Of a stretch of DNA of 18,138 nt, positions 7,877-15,839 are shown piece after piece; position 1 is the stretch's first letter, and each line of letters opens with the position of its first letter. The translations under genes and the position numbers were made by a program. The stretch comes from CAZJOD01 sp964547525 (GTDB lineage: Bacteria; Bacillota; Clostridia; JAAYHZ01): NCBI GenBank assembly GCA_964547525.1, contig CAZJOD010000070.1, positions 1-18,138 of the forward strand. The letters run 5' to 3'. The notes below the pieces were generated by a model. That model saw only the letters and a program-made list of their open reading frames with translations. It did no database searches and was not told the DNA's origin.

Positions 7877-9994
7877 ATGAAAAAGCCTTGGTGGGAAGAC
7901 GGAGTTATATTGATTGCCGAAGGATTCGTGTCCATGTGGAATCTTTATTCTGTTAAAAAGGAAGAAATACCTACGCTAGTGGAAAAATATATGAAAACAG
8001 GCGCGAATACAGTACATTTCGGAGCTATGGAAGTTGGTACCGGTTGTGGAACGGACTACACTAAACCGATTTTTAACCTGACCGGAAGGACAGGTATGGA
8101 TCCTGATTTATTGAAAATATTCTTGGATGAATTTCATAAATATGGCATAAGAGTAATTATATATTTTAACGGACACTCTTTGGTACCACAATTTTTTATT
8201 GATCATCCCGATTGGGTACAGGTGTATGAAGACGGAACAAAAGCGCTTGATATATATGGTACCGGAATATCCGCATGTCCTAATAATCCCGGTTACCGTA
8301 AGTGGCAAGGGGATGTAATCAAAGATTTATGTAAATATGATATAGACGGTGTTTTTTTAGACGGAGATATATTTTTTCAAAAAACTTGCTTTTGTGATGT
8401 ATGTAAAGAAAAGTTTAGAGAAAAATACGGATTTGATTTACCGTCAAAAAGAGATCGATTAAATCCCAATTGGAGATATTTAAGAGAGTTTCAAATCGAT
8501 TCTTTAACCGAATATGTTGAATATCTACATCGAGCACTAAGAGATGAAAGACCGCAATCGCTTCTTTATTGTAATGCCGGTTTAAGAACGGCGAATTGGG
8601 CGACAGGAAGGCAAAACAGACGCTTAATGGATGCTCAGGAAATGCTTTTGGCTGAAGGTGGATTTTTATACGGTAACCTCAACAATACACCTATATGGAG
8701 AACCGAATGCGAAGATAAACTCTGTGTAACCCAAAGTGGGGGTAAACCTGTTATTAGCGGTATGGCTGTAGATCATAAAGGTTGGAATTGGTATCAACTC
8801 CCACCGGGAGAGTATAAACAAATGATGTTTGCAGCTGTGGCTACAGGTGCTCATATATATGCGGGTATGTCGTCACCGCAAAATAATATAGACACATTAA
8901 TAGATAACATAAACAGTGTATATCATTTTATAAGAAAGAATGAAAACAAACTCTATCCAACAAAATCATTGGCTAAGACAGCTATTGTTTGGTCTAACGT
9001 TAATGCCGACTATTATAAAGGGGGTAGTATAAAGAAGACTGATTTTACACAAGAAGCTTCATTTACGAATATAGGAGATTTGCATAAAGAGTTTGAAGGA
9101 TTTTATGAAACCTGCTTTAGAAACCATGTTCCGGTGGATGTAATCGATGAAGTGTCTCTGATTGATAAAAGCTTAAATAATTATGATGTGATTATGCTTC
9201 CGAATATCGCCTGTATGTCGGAAAAGGAAGTGGAAGCCGTCAAGGAATTTGTCAAAAACGGTGGAACTTTGATATCTTCGTTTGAAACATCTTTATATAA
9301 CGAGTATGGTGAACAACGAAAATGTTTTGCATTAGAAGATTTATTCGGTGTAAAACTTAATGAACCGGAAAGTTTCGGACCGCTAAGATTCGATTATGTT
9401 ATGCCGGTATGTGGAGCTCGGTATACGGAAGAGCTTGCTAATTTTAAATACCTTCCGGCTCCTCAGTATATCATCAAGACATCAAGTGTCAAAAGTACAA
9501 GTATAATAGATATGGCTACACTTTTAAAAGGTTCTTATGACGGTCAACCCGGTAGAAGTGATAACGGATTTTGTTATGTTAATCAATATGGAAAGGGTAA
9601 ATCGATTTATTTTGCAGGAACTTTAGGACAGTTGATAATAGAGTGGCATTTCCCGGAATATATGAACCTTACCGGAAGGCTTATAAAGGAGAATTCAACA
9701 GAGCAAACACGCTTGATAAATGCGCCGGCTTCGGTTAGCATTAATGTTAGAGAAAACACGAAAACAGGTGAAATCTTGCTTTACCTTATTAACTATACAG
9801 GGCCTATGACCAGACCGATAAAAGAAATTGTTGAGCTTCAAAATATTAGAATTGAAACCGGTTTTAACATTAAAAGCGCTGAAACATTATATGAAAGTGA
9901 TAACTGTTTATTAGATAAAAATGAAGGAGGCGGCAGTATAACAATCGGGAAATTAAAAGAGTTTGAGGTTATTGTTATAAAATCGGATTCATAA
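7877..9994 (+). CDS. glycoside-hydrolase-like TIM-barrel protein with beta-galactosidase-trimerisation-like domain
   Basis: The 705-residue product begins with a (beta/alpha)8 barrel (residues about 10-350) of the GHL6/GH42-related type. It has strands such as GANTVHFGAMEVG, GIRVIIYFNGH and DGVFLDGD (Asp162, Asp164 being candidate active-site or structural acids), then the C-x-C-x2-C-KEKF motif (171-180) common in these putative glycosidases. Residues about 367-590 resemble the flavodoxin-like trimerisation domain of GH42 beta-galactosidases (YDVIMLPNIACMS, NGGTLISSFET, GKGKSIYFAGTLG). A beta-sandwich ends the protein (LLYLINYTG). No signal peptide. AAGGAGGAG lies 7 bases before the ATG. Its position after the lyase-like gene suggests that the two break down one oligosaccharide in sequence. 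The catalytic pair cannot be assigned with certainty. Confidence 0.75.
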   Translation: MKKPWWEDGVILIAEGFVSMWNLYSVKKEEIPTLVEKYMKTGANTVHFGAMEVGTGCGTDYTKPIFNLTGRTGMDPDLLKIFLDEFHKYGIRVIIYFNGHSLVPQFFIDHPDWVQVYEDGTKALDIYGTGISACPNNPGYRKWQGDVIKDLCKYDIDGVFLDGDIFFQKTCFCDVCKEKFREKYGFDLPSKRDRLNPNWRYLREFQIDSLTEYVEYLHRALRDERPQSLLYCNAGLRTANWATGRQNRRLMDAQEMLLAEGGFLYGNLNNTPIWRTECEDKLCVTQSGGKPVISGMAVDHKGWNWYQLPPGEYKQMMFAAVATGAHIYAGMSSPQNNIDTLIDNINSVYHFIRKNENKLYPTKSLAKTAIVWSNVNADYYKGGSIKKTDFTQEASFTNIGDLHKEFEGFYETCFRNHVPVDVIDEVSLIDKSLNNYDVIMLPNIACMSEKEVEAVKEFVKNGGTLISSFETSLYNEYGEQRKCFALEDLFGVKLNEPESFGPLRFDYVMPVCGARYTEELANFKYLPAPQYIIKTSSVKSTSIIDMATLLKGSYDGQPGRSDNGFCYVNQYGKGKSIYFAGTLGQLIIEWHFPEYMNLTGRLIKENSTEQTRLINAPASVSINVRENTKTGEILLYLINYTGPMTRPIKEIVELQNIRIETGFNIKSAETLYESDNCLLDKNEGGGSITIGKLKEFEVIVIKSDS

Positions 9995-10035
9995 GGGTCG
10001 GCTCAAATATGATTTTTCTCTGTTTTAATTGATTT

Positions 10036-10065
10036 TTGCGTTTGGAACAAAATAGATGTTATAAT
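10036..10065 (+). promoter_or_regulatory. promoter-like sequence before the GC-rich hairpin
   Basis: TTGCGT, an 18-base spacer and a perfect TATAAT. It points into the hairpin at 10083 and no coding region follows on that strand. It may be a chance match in AT-rich DNA, or the promoter of a short RNA. Confidence 0.3.
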
Positions 10066-10082
10066 ACACAATTCGATATGTC

Positions 10083-10114
10083 ATCAGCCGGCATGGCAAA
10101 GGCTGCCGGCTGAT
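10083..10114. terminator. GC-rich perfect hairpin between convergent genes
   Basis: ATCAGCCGGCA and TGCCGGCTGAT form an 11-bp perfect stem with a 10-base loop. It lies about 90 bases after the plus-strand glycosidase gene and 25 bases after the minus-strand DUF975 gene, so it could end or stabilise both transcripts. Neither side has a T tract after the stem, so it is not a standard intrinsic terminator in either direction. Confidence 0.5.
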
Positions 10115-10138
10115 ACGATAAAAAATAACAATTGATAT

Positions 10139-10732
10139 TTAATAATTCCGAGTTTTTAAGTCGGTATAAAAATTAACTACACTGGCTTGTATATATGGGT
10201 ATAAGAATAAGAAGCCTATACCAAAAGTAAGCATTGAAAGAATAAACCAGCCAATGAAACTTAAAAACAAACAAAATAACCGTCCTTTATGACCTTGCAT
10301 CATTTGTTTACTTTTCTCTAAAGCTTCCATACCGCTTAAATTCGGGTTGTCGGCGAGTATGTAAAAAGACATGGAATAACTAAGAGCGGCGATGATCCCG
10401 GGTATTATAAATAATAAGGACCATAAAAATGTAAATAATGCTGTCAGTAGATATAATATCAAAGAATTTTCAAAATGTCTAAACCCGACAAACAAATTTT
10501 CAATCTCCGCATTCTCAGACTTTTGTAAATTTATAAAATAAACGCATAAGCCGAAGGTTAACGGTCCACCTACAATCAATGCTCCGATACCGGCTATACT
10601 GCCCGCCGCACTCATTATAGCGGAATATATGAAGCAAACAATAACCGCTTGTAACCAATTATTTGTAAGCTGCTGGCGAGCGACAGCTTTAAAATCCGAA
10701 TTTGATGACACCAAAACACCATTAACATACAT
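10139..10732 (-). CDS. DUF975 family integral membrane protein
   Basis: The 197-residue product has several hydrophobic segments with features of DUF975: an N-terminal soluble helix ending ARQQLTNNWLQAV, a Gly-rich segment GIGALIVGGPLTFGLCVYFI, a helix with LFVGFRHFENSL, then IIPGIIAALSYSMSFYILADNP, and the conserved EALEKSKQMMQGHKGRLF loop (about residues 136-153) before the last hydrophobic region. The family is widespread in Firmicutes and its function is unknown. The ATG has a GGAGGG site 8-9 bases upstream. It is a single gene convergent with the glycosidase unit and divergent from the signalling gene at 11172. Confidence 0.85.
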   Translation of the reverse strand: MYVNGVLVSSNSDFKAVARQQLTNNWLQAVIVCFIYSAIMSAAGSIAGIGALIVGGPLTFGLCVYFINLQKSENAEIENLFVGFRHFENSLILYLLTALFTFLWSLLFIIPGIIAALSYSMSFYILADNPNLSGMEALEKSKQMMQGHKGRLFCLFLSFIGWFILSMLTFGIGFLFLYPYIQASVVNFYTDLKTRNY

Positions 10733-10833
10733 AATTTTAACCCTCCGATTCTAATAGTTCCCGATTAACACGAGATAAACGTGGCACATATTAATATTTA
10801 TAAAAAGGCAGGGGAATAAATACCACAGGGAAA

Positions 10834-10863
10834 ATTATATCATACAAAAAAGTTAAAAAACAA
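10834..10863 (-). promoter_or_regulatory. promoter for the DUF975 gene
   Basis: On the minus strand there is TTGTTT, an 18-base spacer and a perfect TATAAT preceded by TGA (extended -10). The leader would be about 95 bases. Confidence 0.6.
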
Positions 10864-11053
10864 TAAACTTAGCTTTACAGTTTAGAATAAATATTACACC
10901 TTAAAATTACATATTGTTATAAATAATTGTCAAAGCATATATATATTTTATGTTTCAATAAAATTGTACAAATTGAAAAAAGTACTTGACTTATAAACAG
11001 TTTCAACGAATAACGGGAATAAAGTGAAGTTTATGTTTTAAGTTGTATTTTTA
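10864..11053. other. gene-free AT-rich intergenic stretch
   Basis: Nothing coding was recognised between the two divergent promoters. A TTGACT at 10986-10991 has only a poor -10 partner (AATAAC) 17 bases on. Confidence 0.4.
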
Positions 11054-11082
11054 TTGGACATTTGTTACTATTATTTTAATAT
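11054..11082 (+). promoter_or_regulatory. promoter for the GGDEF/HD-GYP gene
   Basis: TTGGAC, a 17-base spacer and TAATAT, with a predicted start near 11089. The 80-100 base leader carries an unexplained GC-rich block (GCCGGGGGCC, about 11144-11153) in otherwise AT-rich DNA. It does not match the conserved cores of the c-di-GMP-I or c-di-GMP-II riboswitches as I know them. Confidence 0.5.
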
Positions 11083-11171
11083 ACTATTGTTCATATAAGA
11101 ATATCCGGTTATTTTTTTTGAGGTCTCCAAATGCATAATAAAAGCCGGGGGCCACAGATAATTCAATCAAT

Positions 11172-13895
11172 GTGAGGATGGTAAGGTATTTGAAAAATAG
11201 AATAAAAAACGTCTCAATAAAGAGAATGTTGATTATTGTAAACGTATTTGCCATGTTAATATCAATCGGTTCTATCGGTTACTTGGTATTTAAAAGGTGG
11301 TTATCATCCGCTGAACATATGACTGAAAATATATCGGAAGAAATCAGTGATAGTATATACAATCAGGTATATACATATATGAATGTAACTTATCATATAA
11401 ATGAAGCTAATCATAAAATTATAGAAAACGGTATTCTTGATATCTCTGATGAAATTCACAGAGATAAATTTTTCATAGGTGTTCTAACATCACACAAAGA
11501 AGAGGTTTATAGTTTTAGCTATGGAACTGTAGAAGGGGAGTATTACGGAGCACGAAGAAATGAAAACGGAGATATTGAAATAATGAGAAACAACTCTTCA
11601 ACAGGAGGCAACTCATGGTACTATACTGTAAAAGAGGATATGACAGCCGGCGAACTCGCTGTCAAGGCAGGAAAATTTGATCCTCGTACAAGAGCATGGT
11701 ATAAAGCTGCAGAAACGTTAGGGAAGCCTACCTTGTCACCAATATACAAGCATTTTATAATGGATGATCTGACCATTTCAGCCTCATGGCCGATTTATGA
11801 TAATGACGGTATACTAAAGGGAGTCATGGGAACTCATATGCTTCTTTCTGATATCGGAACCTTTCTATTTAATAGAATAAATAATTATAACGGTTATGCA
11901 ATAATAATCGAAAAAAATACAGGTGAATTAATTGCAAATTCAATGGGTATAAACAATTTTACCGTTTTACTAGACGGAACGTTAAAGCGTTATAATATCG
12001 AAGAAATAGGCGTACCGGATCTTAAGCATGCCTATGAATACTGGTATGAGAGTAATGATCAGCACTTTGTATATATGGTAAAAAATGAAAAGTTATTTGT
12101 TAATGTCCGTGAAATTCATATGGAAGGTTTTGACTGGGTTGTTATATCTGCAATACCTGAAGATCTTTACATGACATCTGTCGATAGCAGTATTCGATTG
12201 ACTGTTCTTCTTGCTTTGCTTGCTTTGCTGTTGTTGCTCATTATTTATAATATTATTGCAGGTAAACTCTTAAAACCGATGAATCACTTGCTGGAGGTTT
12301 CGGCTGCATTATCTTCAGGAGACTTATCAAAGAGAGTTGAAATTGTAAGAAACGATGAAATTGGTAACATATCAGACAGTCTTAACAAGGTTGCGGATAA
12401 AATGCAATATCTTATTAATAATCTTGAAGATAACGTTAAAGAAAGAACAGAGGAGTTACATAAAACGAATATAGCTTTGGAGGAAAATAAAAATCAGCTG
12501 CAACTTATATTGGATTCTACCGCTGAAGCGATTTACGGTATTGACTTGAACGGTAGATGTACTTTTTGTAATATTAGTTGCATTAAACTATTAGGGTATA
12601 ACAGCCCCGATAAATTGCTCGGAAAAAATATGCATGAAATAGTTCATCATAGTCGTCAGGACGGAACTGTGTTTCCTATCGAAGAGTGTAAAATTTTTCA
12701 GTCAATATATAAAGGGGAAGGATTTGTAGCGAATGATGAGGTGTTTTGGAGAGCTGACGGTACTTCTTTTGATGTTGAGTACCATTCCTATCCACAGATA
12801 AGAAACGGTAAGGTTGTCGGTGGTGTTATAACTTTTATGGACATAACAGAACGTAAAAAAAGAGAAGATGAAATTCAATGGTTAAACTGTCATGATATAC
12901 TGACAGGTCTACATAACAGAAGATGTTTTGAAGATAACCGTGCCAAAATAGATATTTCCGATAATCTACCACTTTCGGTTATTTTTGCTGACATTAACGG
13001 ATTAAAGATGACCAATGACATATTCGGACATACAGCCGGTGACGAATTAATAAAAAAGTCTTCCGAAATTCTTATTAAGTCATGCAGAGAGGGTGATATG
13101 ATAGCAAGGGTAGGCGGAGATGAATTTATAATACTTTTACCGAAGACAAACAGAGAAAATGCCGAATTTATAATGACTAGAATTAAGACAGGTTTTTTAG
13201 GCGCTCGTGTTGAAGCTATAAAATGTAGTATTTCTCTTGGTATTGATACAAAAGAGAGTATAAATCAATCTTTGGAAGAGATAATGGCTAACGCTGAAAA
13301 TGCCATGTATAAAGACAAGACTATGAACCGTAAATCTAATAATAAAGATATTATTGATACAATAGTAGAGACACTCCATACAAGAAGTATCAAAGAAAAG
13401 CAACATTCAACGGTTGTAAGTGAATTATGTGGAAAGTTAGGTTCAATTTTACACCTTTCCGAAACGGAAATTAACAAATTAAAACGATCGGGATATTTGC
13501 ATGATATCGGAAAAATTACACTTGACGCTAAAATATTAACCAAAGAAGCATTTACCGAAGATGAGCTTGAAGAAATGAAACAACATTCTATTGTCGGCTA
13601 TAGAATTTTGAACTTGTTCGATGATACGCTTGATTTAGCGGAATATGTCTACAGTCACCATGAAAGATGGGATGGCAAGGGCTATCCGAGAGGTTTAAAA
13701 GGAGGACAAATTCCGTTACTGGCAAGAATAATATCTATAGCGGAGACATATGATCGGGTATTTAATAGGGAATGTCTGTCGATGGAAGAAAGAAAAAATA
13801 CAGCTTTAAATGTTATAAAAGAAGGTGCAGGGAAGCAATTCGATATAAAAATCGCCGAATTGTTTGTTCAAATGATGGATGGCAAAAACATATAA
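11172..13895 (+). CDS. membrane sensor with dCache, HAMP, PAS, GGDEF and HD-GYP domains (bifunctional c-di-GMP enzyme)
   Basis: The domain order over 907 residues is: a membrane segment (about 18-41); an extracytoplasmic dCache-type sensor with DPRTRAWYKAA (170-180); a second membrane segment (343-364); HAMP (365-415); a short coiled coil; PAS (about 440-560); GGDEF (570-718); HD-GYP (725-905). The diguanylate cyclase motif GGDEF (648-652) is intact. The inhibitory RxxD site is present (639-642, REGD), five residues before it. The phosphodiesterase half has HDIGK (777-781) and HHERWDGKGYP (829-839), but Glu858 stands where a metal-binding Asp is usual (AETYD rather than the common ADxYD). It should make and break c-di-GMP in response to an external small molecule. 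The start is uncertain: GTG 11172, ATG 11178 and TTG 11190 are in frame, and GAGG lies upstream only of the TTG. It probably forms an operon with the gene 35 bases downstream. Confidence 0.9.
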   Translation: MRMVRYLKNRIKNVSIKRMLIIVNVFAMLISIGSIGYLVFKRWLSSAEHMTENISEEISDSIYNQVYTYMNVTYHINEANHKIIENGILDISDEIHRDKFFIGVLTSHKEEVYSFSYGTVEGEYYGARRNENGDIEIMRNNSSTGGNSWYYTVKEDMTAGELAVKAGKFDPRTRAWYKAAETLGKPTLSPIYKHFIMDDLTISASWPIYDNDGILKGVMGTHMLLSDIGTFLFNRINNYNGYAIIIEKNTGELIANSMGINNFTVLLDGTLKRYNIEEIGVPDLKHAYEYWYESNDQHFVYMVKNEKLFVNVREIHMEGFDWVVISAIPEDLYMTSVDSSIRLTVLLALLALLLLLIIYNIIAGKLLKPMNHLLEVSAALSSGDLSKRVEIVRNDEIGNISDSLNKVADKMQYLINNLEDNVKERTEELHKTNIALEENKNQLQLILDSTAEAIYGIDLNGRCTFCNISCIKLLGYNSPDKLLGKNMHEIVHHSRQDGTVFPIEECKIFQSIYKGEGFVANDEVFWRADGTSFDVEYHSYPQIRNGKVVGGVITFMDITERKKREDEIQWLNCHDILTGLHNRRCFEDNRAKIDISDNLPLSVIFADINGLKMTNDIFGHTAGDELIKKSSEILIKSCREGDMIARVGGDEFIILLPKTNRENAEFIMTRIKTGFLGARVEAIKCSISLGIDTKESINQSLEEIMANAENAMYKDKTMNRKSNNKDIIDTIVETLHTRSIKEKQHSTVVSELCGKLGSILHLSETEINKLKRSGYLHDIGKITLDAKILTKEAFTEDELEEMKQHSIVGYRILNLFDDTLDLAEYVYSHHERWDGKGYPRGLKGGQIPLLARIISIAETYDRVFNRECLSMEERKNTALNVIKEGAGKQFDIKIAELFVQMMDGKNI

Positions 13896-13930
13896 TAGTT
13901 TTTGCCAACTGCTGTAAACAGGAGGTTGGT

Positions 13931-14569
13931 ATGATATATTTACTAGGTTTTATCCCGATATTATTTGCTGTATTAGCTTATAAAAAAGGTTATTTGCTTT
14001 ATAAGGTAAGTGTTACTTTATCATGTATTCTTATATGTGTAATATCTTACATGGAAAACAAGGGGAATGTATCTATCTTTTTTATAATTATTGCTTTTGT
14101 ATTTTCTATAATTGGAGATATATTCTTATCAAATAGAAAAGTAAATAATTATTTCTATTTATATGGTATTATTAGTTTCTTTTTAGCCCATTTGTTTTAT
14201 TTATCATTTATGTTATCACATGGTAAAATCAATGTGATTATGCTTTTAACATTATTATTTATATACTCAATATATTTCACATATAAAATTTTTCCCGCTT
14301 TAAAAGATATAAAGATGATATTTGCCATAATATTTTACATACTTATATCTTGTTTAACTTTATCTTCATCAATAGGGTTAAATACAAACGGTATAACAAA
14401 GCTTCTAACAGTTTCAGGGATTTCACTGATTCTCATTTCCGATACAATTATAGCTGAAAAAGACTTTATAGGGAAGAAAAAATATTCTAAGCTAATATTA
14501 CCAACATACTATATGTCACATATCTTAATTACATATGCAGTTATCTTTTTATATAAATATAACTCGTAA
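13931..14569 (+). CDS. YhhN/TMEM86-family lysoplasmalogenase-like membrane protein
   Basis: From the ATG at 13931, which has GGAGG at 13921-13925, the product is 212 residues with about eight hydrophobic helices. It shows the family pattern: FSIIGDIFLS (Gly-Asp at 62-63), GIISFFLAHLFYLSF (79-93), a segment SLILISDTIIAEKDF with Asp171, and a C-terminal YYMSHILI. The two conserved Asp residues are the likely active-site pair. Characterised members hydrolyse the vinyl-ether bond of lysoplasmalogens, which fits an anaerobe with plasmalogen lipids, although bacterial members are mostly untested. An in-frame extension back to 13772 exists, but it runs inside the upstream gene and lacks a ribosome site. 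The 35-base gap suggests co-transcription with the c-di-GMP enzyme. Confidence 0.8.
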   Translation: MIYLLGFIPILFAVLAYKKGYLLYKVSVTLSCILICVISYMENKGNVSIFFIIIAFVFSIIGDIFLSNRKVNNYFYLYGIISFFLAHLFYLSFMLSHGKINVIMLLTLLFIYSIYFTYKIFPALKDIKMIFAIIFYILISCLTLSSSIGLNTNGITKLLTVSGISLILISDTIIAEKDFIGKKKYSKLILPTYYMSHILITYAVIFLYKYNS

Positions 14570-14571
14570 TA

Positions 14572-14642
14572 AATGTGTTATGAAGTAAATTAAATAAGGT
14601 CGAATATGTGTGTACATTCAGGATTTTTTTCCATAACACATT
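14572..14642. repeat. 11-base inverted repeat flanking the operon boundary
   Basis: AATGTGTTATG (14572-14582) and CATAACACATT (14632-14642) are perfect inverted copies 49 bases apart. The right copy ends on the first bases of the -35 box at 14641. The interval holds a small imperfect hairpin and T7 (14624-14630), so the block could act as the transcript end of the upstream unit. Confidence 0.5.
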
Positions 14643-14669
14643 GACAAAAGTTGATATGAAGCATATACT
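14641..14669 (+). promoter_or_regulatory. near-consensus promoter of the permease/thiol-relay operon
   Basis: A perfect TTGACA, a 17-base spacer and TATACT, with a predicted start near 14676. It is the strongest promoter match in the window, as expected for a repressor-controlled operon. The spacer carries one copy of a 14-base repeat. Confidence 0.8.
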
Positions 14670-14697
14670 GTTCTATATCAAATAAAGTTGATATGAA
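14647..14697. repeat. 14-base direct repeat around the operon promoter
   Basis: AAAGTTGATATGAA occurs at 14647-14660, inside the -35/-10 spacer, and again at 14684-14697, with a period of 37 bases. Each copy contains TTGATAT, the half-site of the ArsR-type box. Confidence 0.8.
14675..14694 (+). promoter_or_regulatory. ArsR-type operator box 1
   Basis: ATATCAA, 6 bases, TTGATAT: a perfect inverted repeat containing ATCAA-N6-TTGAT, the known binding pattern of arsenic-type ArsR repressors. It begins at the predicted transcription start, where a bound repressor would block initiation. An orphan half-site lies at 14651-14657. Confidence 0.7.
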
Positions 14698-14757
14698 CGT
14701 TACAATTTTATATATTCTGTAAGGATTACGCTAGATAATTATAAATTTTTTTGTTCA

Positions 14758-14781
14758 TCAAATCAAAAATATTTGATTTGA
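14758..14781 (+). promoter_or_regulatory. ArsR-type operator box 2 in the leader
   Basis: TCAAATCAAA and TTTGATTTGA form a 10-bp perfect inverted repeat around AATA. This again contains ATCAA-N6-TTGAT. It lies about 80 bases into the transcript and just ahead of the AAAGTGAGG ribosome site, so it could be a second repressor site or an RNA hairpin. Confidence 0.65.
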
Positions 14782-14813
14782 ATGGTTAATTGAGAAAGTG
14801 AGGTTTATATTGC

Positions 14814-15827
14814 ATGCAGGTATTAAAAGAAATCTGGGACTTTTTCCAGAATCAAATACTGGGGATGAAATGGCTAAACGAATTAATTGGCGGGGGACTT
14901 AATACATTAGGACTAGACATAACTAATCGTTGGGTCGGAAGCATGCATTTTTTTGTATATGACATAATTAAAATAACTCTTCTCTTATGTTTTCTTATTT
15001 TTATAATCAGTTATATCCAAAGTTATTTCCCACCTGAACGCAGTAAGAAGATATTAGGACGATTTCACGGTATCGGTGCGAACTTGGTTGCCGCTTTATT
15101 AGGAACGGTAACACCATTTTGCTCATGTTCTTCAATACCTCTTTTTATAGGTTTTACATCTGCCGGGTTACCTTTGGGAGTGACATTTTCCTTCCTTATA
15201 TCATCACCTATGGTAGATCTCGGCTCTCTTGTATTATTAATGAGCATCTTCGGTGCAAAAGTCGCTGTCATTTATGTTTTGGTAGGTCTTATTATAGCTG
15301 TCATCGGCGGTACCCTAATTGAAAAGCTTCACATGGAGAAGCATGTTAAGAGCTTTATCCTGACTGCAGGCAGTGTAGATATAGAATCTCCTGATTTAAC
15401 AAAAAAAGATCGGCTTAATTATGCCAAAGAACAGATGTACACAACATTTAAAAAGGTATTACCATATATCCTAATAGGTGTTGGTATAGGATCTATTATT
15501 CACAACTGGATTCCCGAAGAGTGGGTGTCAATAGTACTCGGAAGCGATAATCCCTTTGGGGTAATGTTGGCGACATTAATTGGTGTTCCCATGTATGCCG
15601 ATATTTTCGGTACTATACCTATTGCAGAAGCTTTGTTTGCAAAAGGTGCACAACTTGGTGTTATATTATCCTTCATGATGGCGGTAACCACACTTTCGCT
15701 ACCTTCTATGATTATGTTACGTAAAGCGGTTAGAACAAAACTTCTGGCGTTTTTTATTGCAATCTGTACAATTGGAATCATTATAGTCGGTTATTTATTT
15801 AACGCTTTACAAGCGATAATAGTTTAG
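14814..15827 (+). CDS. ArsP/DUF318 family permease
   Basis: The 337-residue integral membrane protein carries the family hallmark TPFCSCSSIPLFIGFTSAG (Cys103 and Cys105) followed by FSFLISSPMVD. It repeats a related pattern in the second half (IGVPMYADIFGTIPIAEALFAKG, then MMAVTTLSLPSMIMLRK), giving an internally duplicated transporter fold. A cytoplasmic loop (about residues 170-210) separates the halves. Characterised relatives include ArsP, which exports trivalent organoarsenicals; other family members have unknown substrates. The CSC pair is a plausible soft-metal or thiol site. It is the first gene behind two ArsR-type boxes and is followed after 12 bases by a ferredoxin-like gene. Family is clear, substrate is inferred only from context. 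Confidence 0.85.
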   Translation: MQVLKEIWDFFQNQILGMKWLNELIGGGLNTLGLDITNRWVGSMHFFVYDIIKITLLLCFLIFIISYIQSYFPPERSKKILGRFHGIGANLVAALLGTVTPFCSCSSIPLFIGFTSAGLPLGVTFSFLISSPMVDLGSLVLLMSIFGAKVAVIYVLVGLIIAVIGGTLIEKLHMEKHVKSFILTAGSVDIESPDLTKKDRLNYAKEQMYTTFKKVLPYILIGVGIGSIIHNWIPEEWVSIVLGSDNPFGVMLATLIGVPMYADIFGTIPIAEALFAKGAQLGVILSFMMAVTTLSLPSMIMLRKAVRTKLLAFFIAICTIGIIIVGYLFNALQAIIV

Positions 15828-15839
15828 GAGGTATAAATT

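Noticed and set aside
7793..7877. Separate promoter for the glycosidase-like gene (TATAAT in the gap)
   Set aside because: No -35 box lies at a suitable distance; AT-rich gaps give such matches by chance, so read-through from the upstream gene is simpler.
11083..11171. c-di-GMP riboswitch ahead of the c-di-GMP enzyme
   Set aside because: The conserved cores of the GEMM classes are absent; only a GC-rich block resembles part of one stem.
13772..13930. N-terminal extension of the YhhN-like protein
   Set aside because: It runs inside the HD-GYP coding region in another frame, is basic and non-family-like, and lacks a ribosome site, while ATG 13931 has GGAGG.
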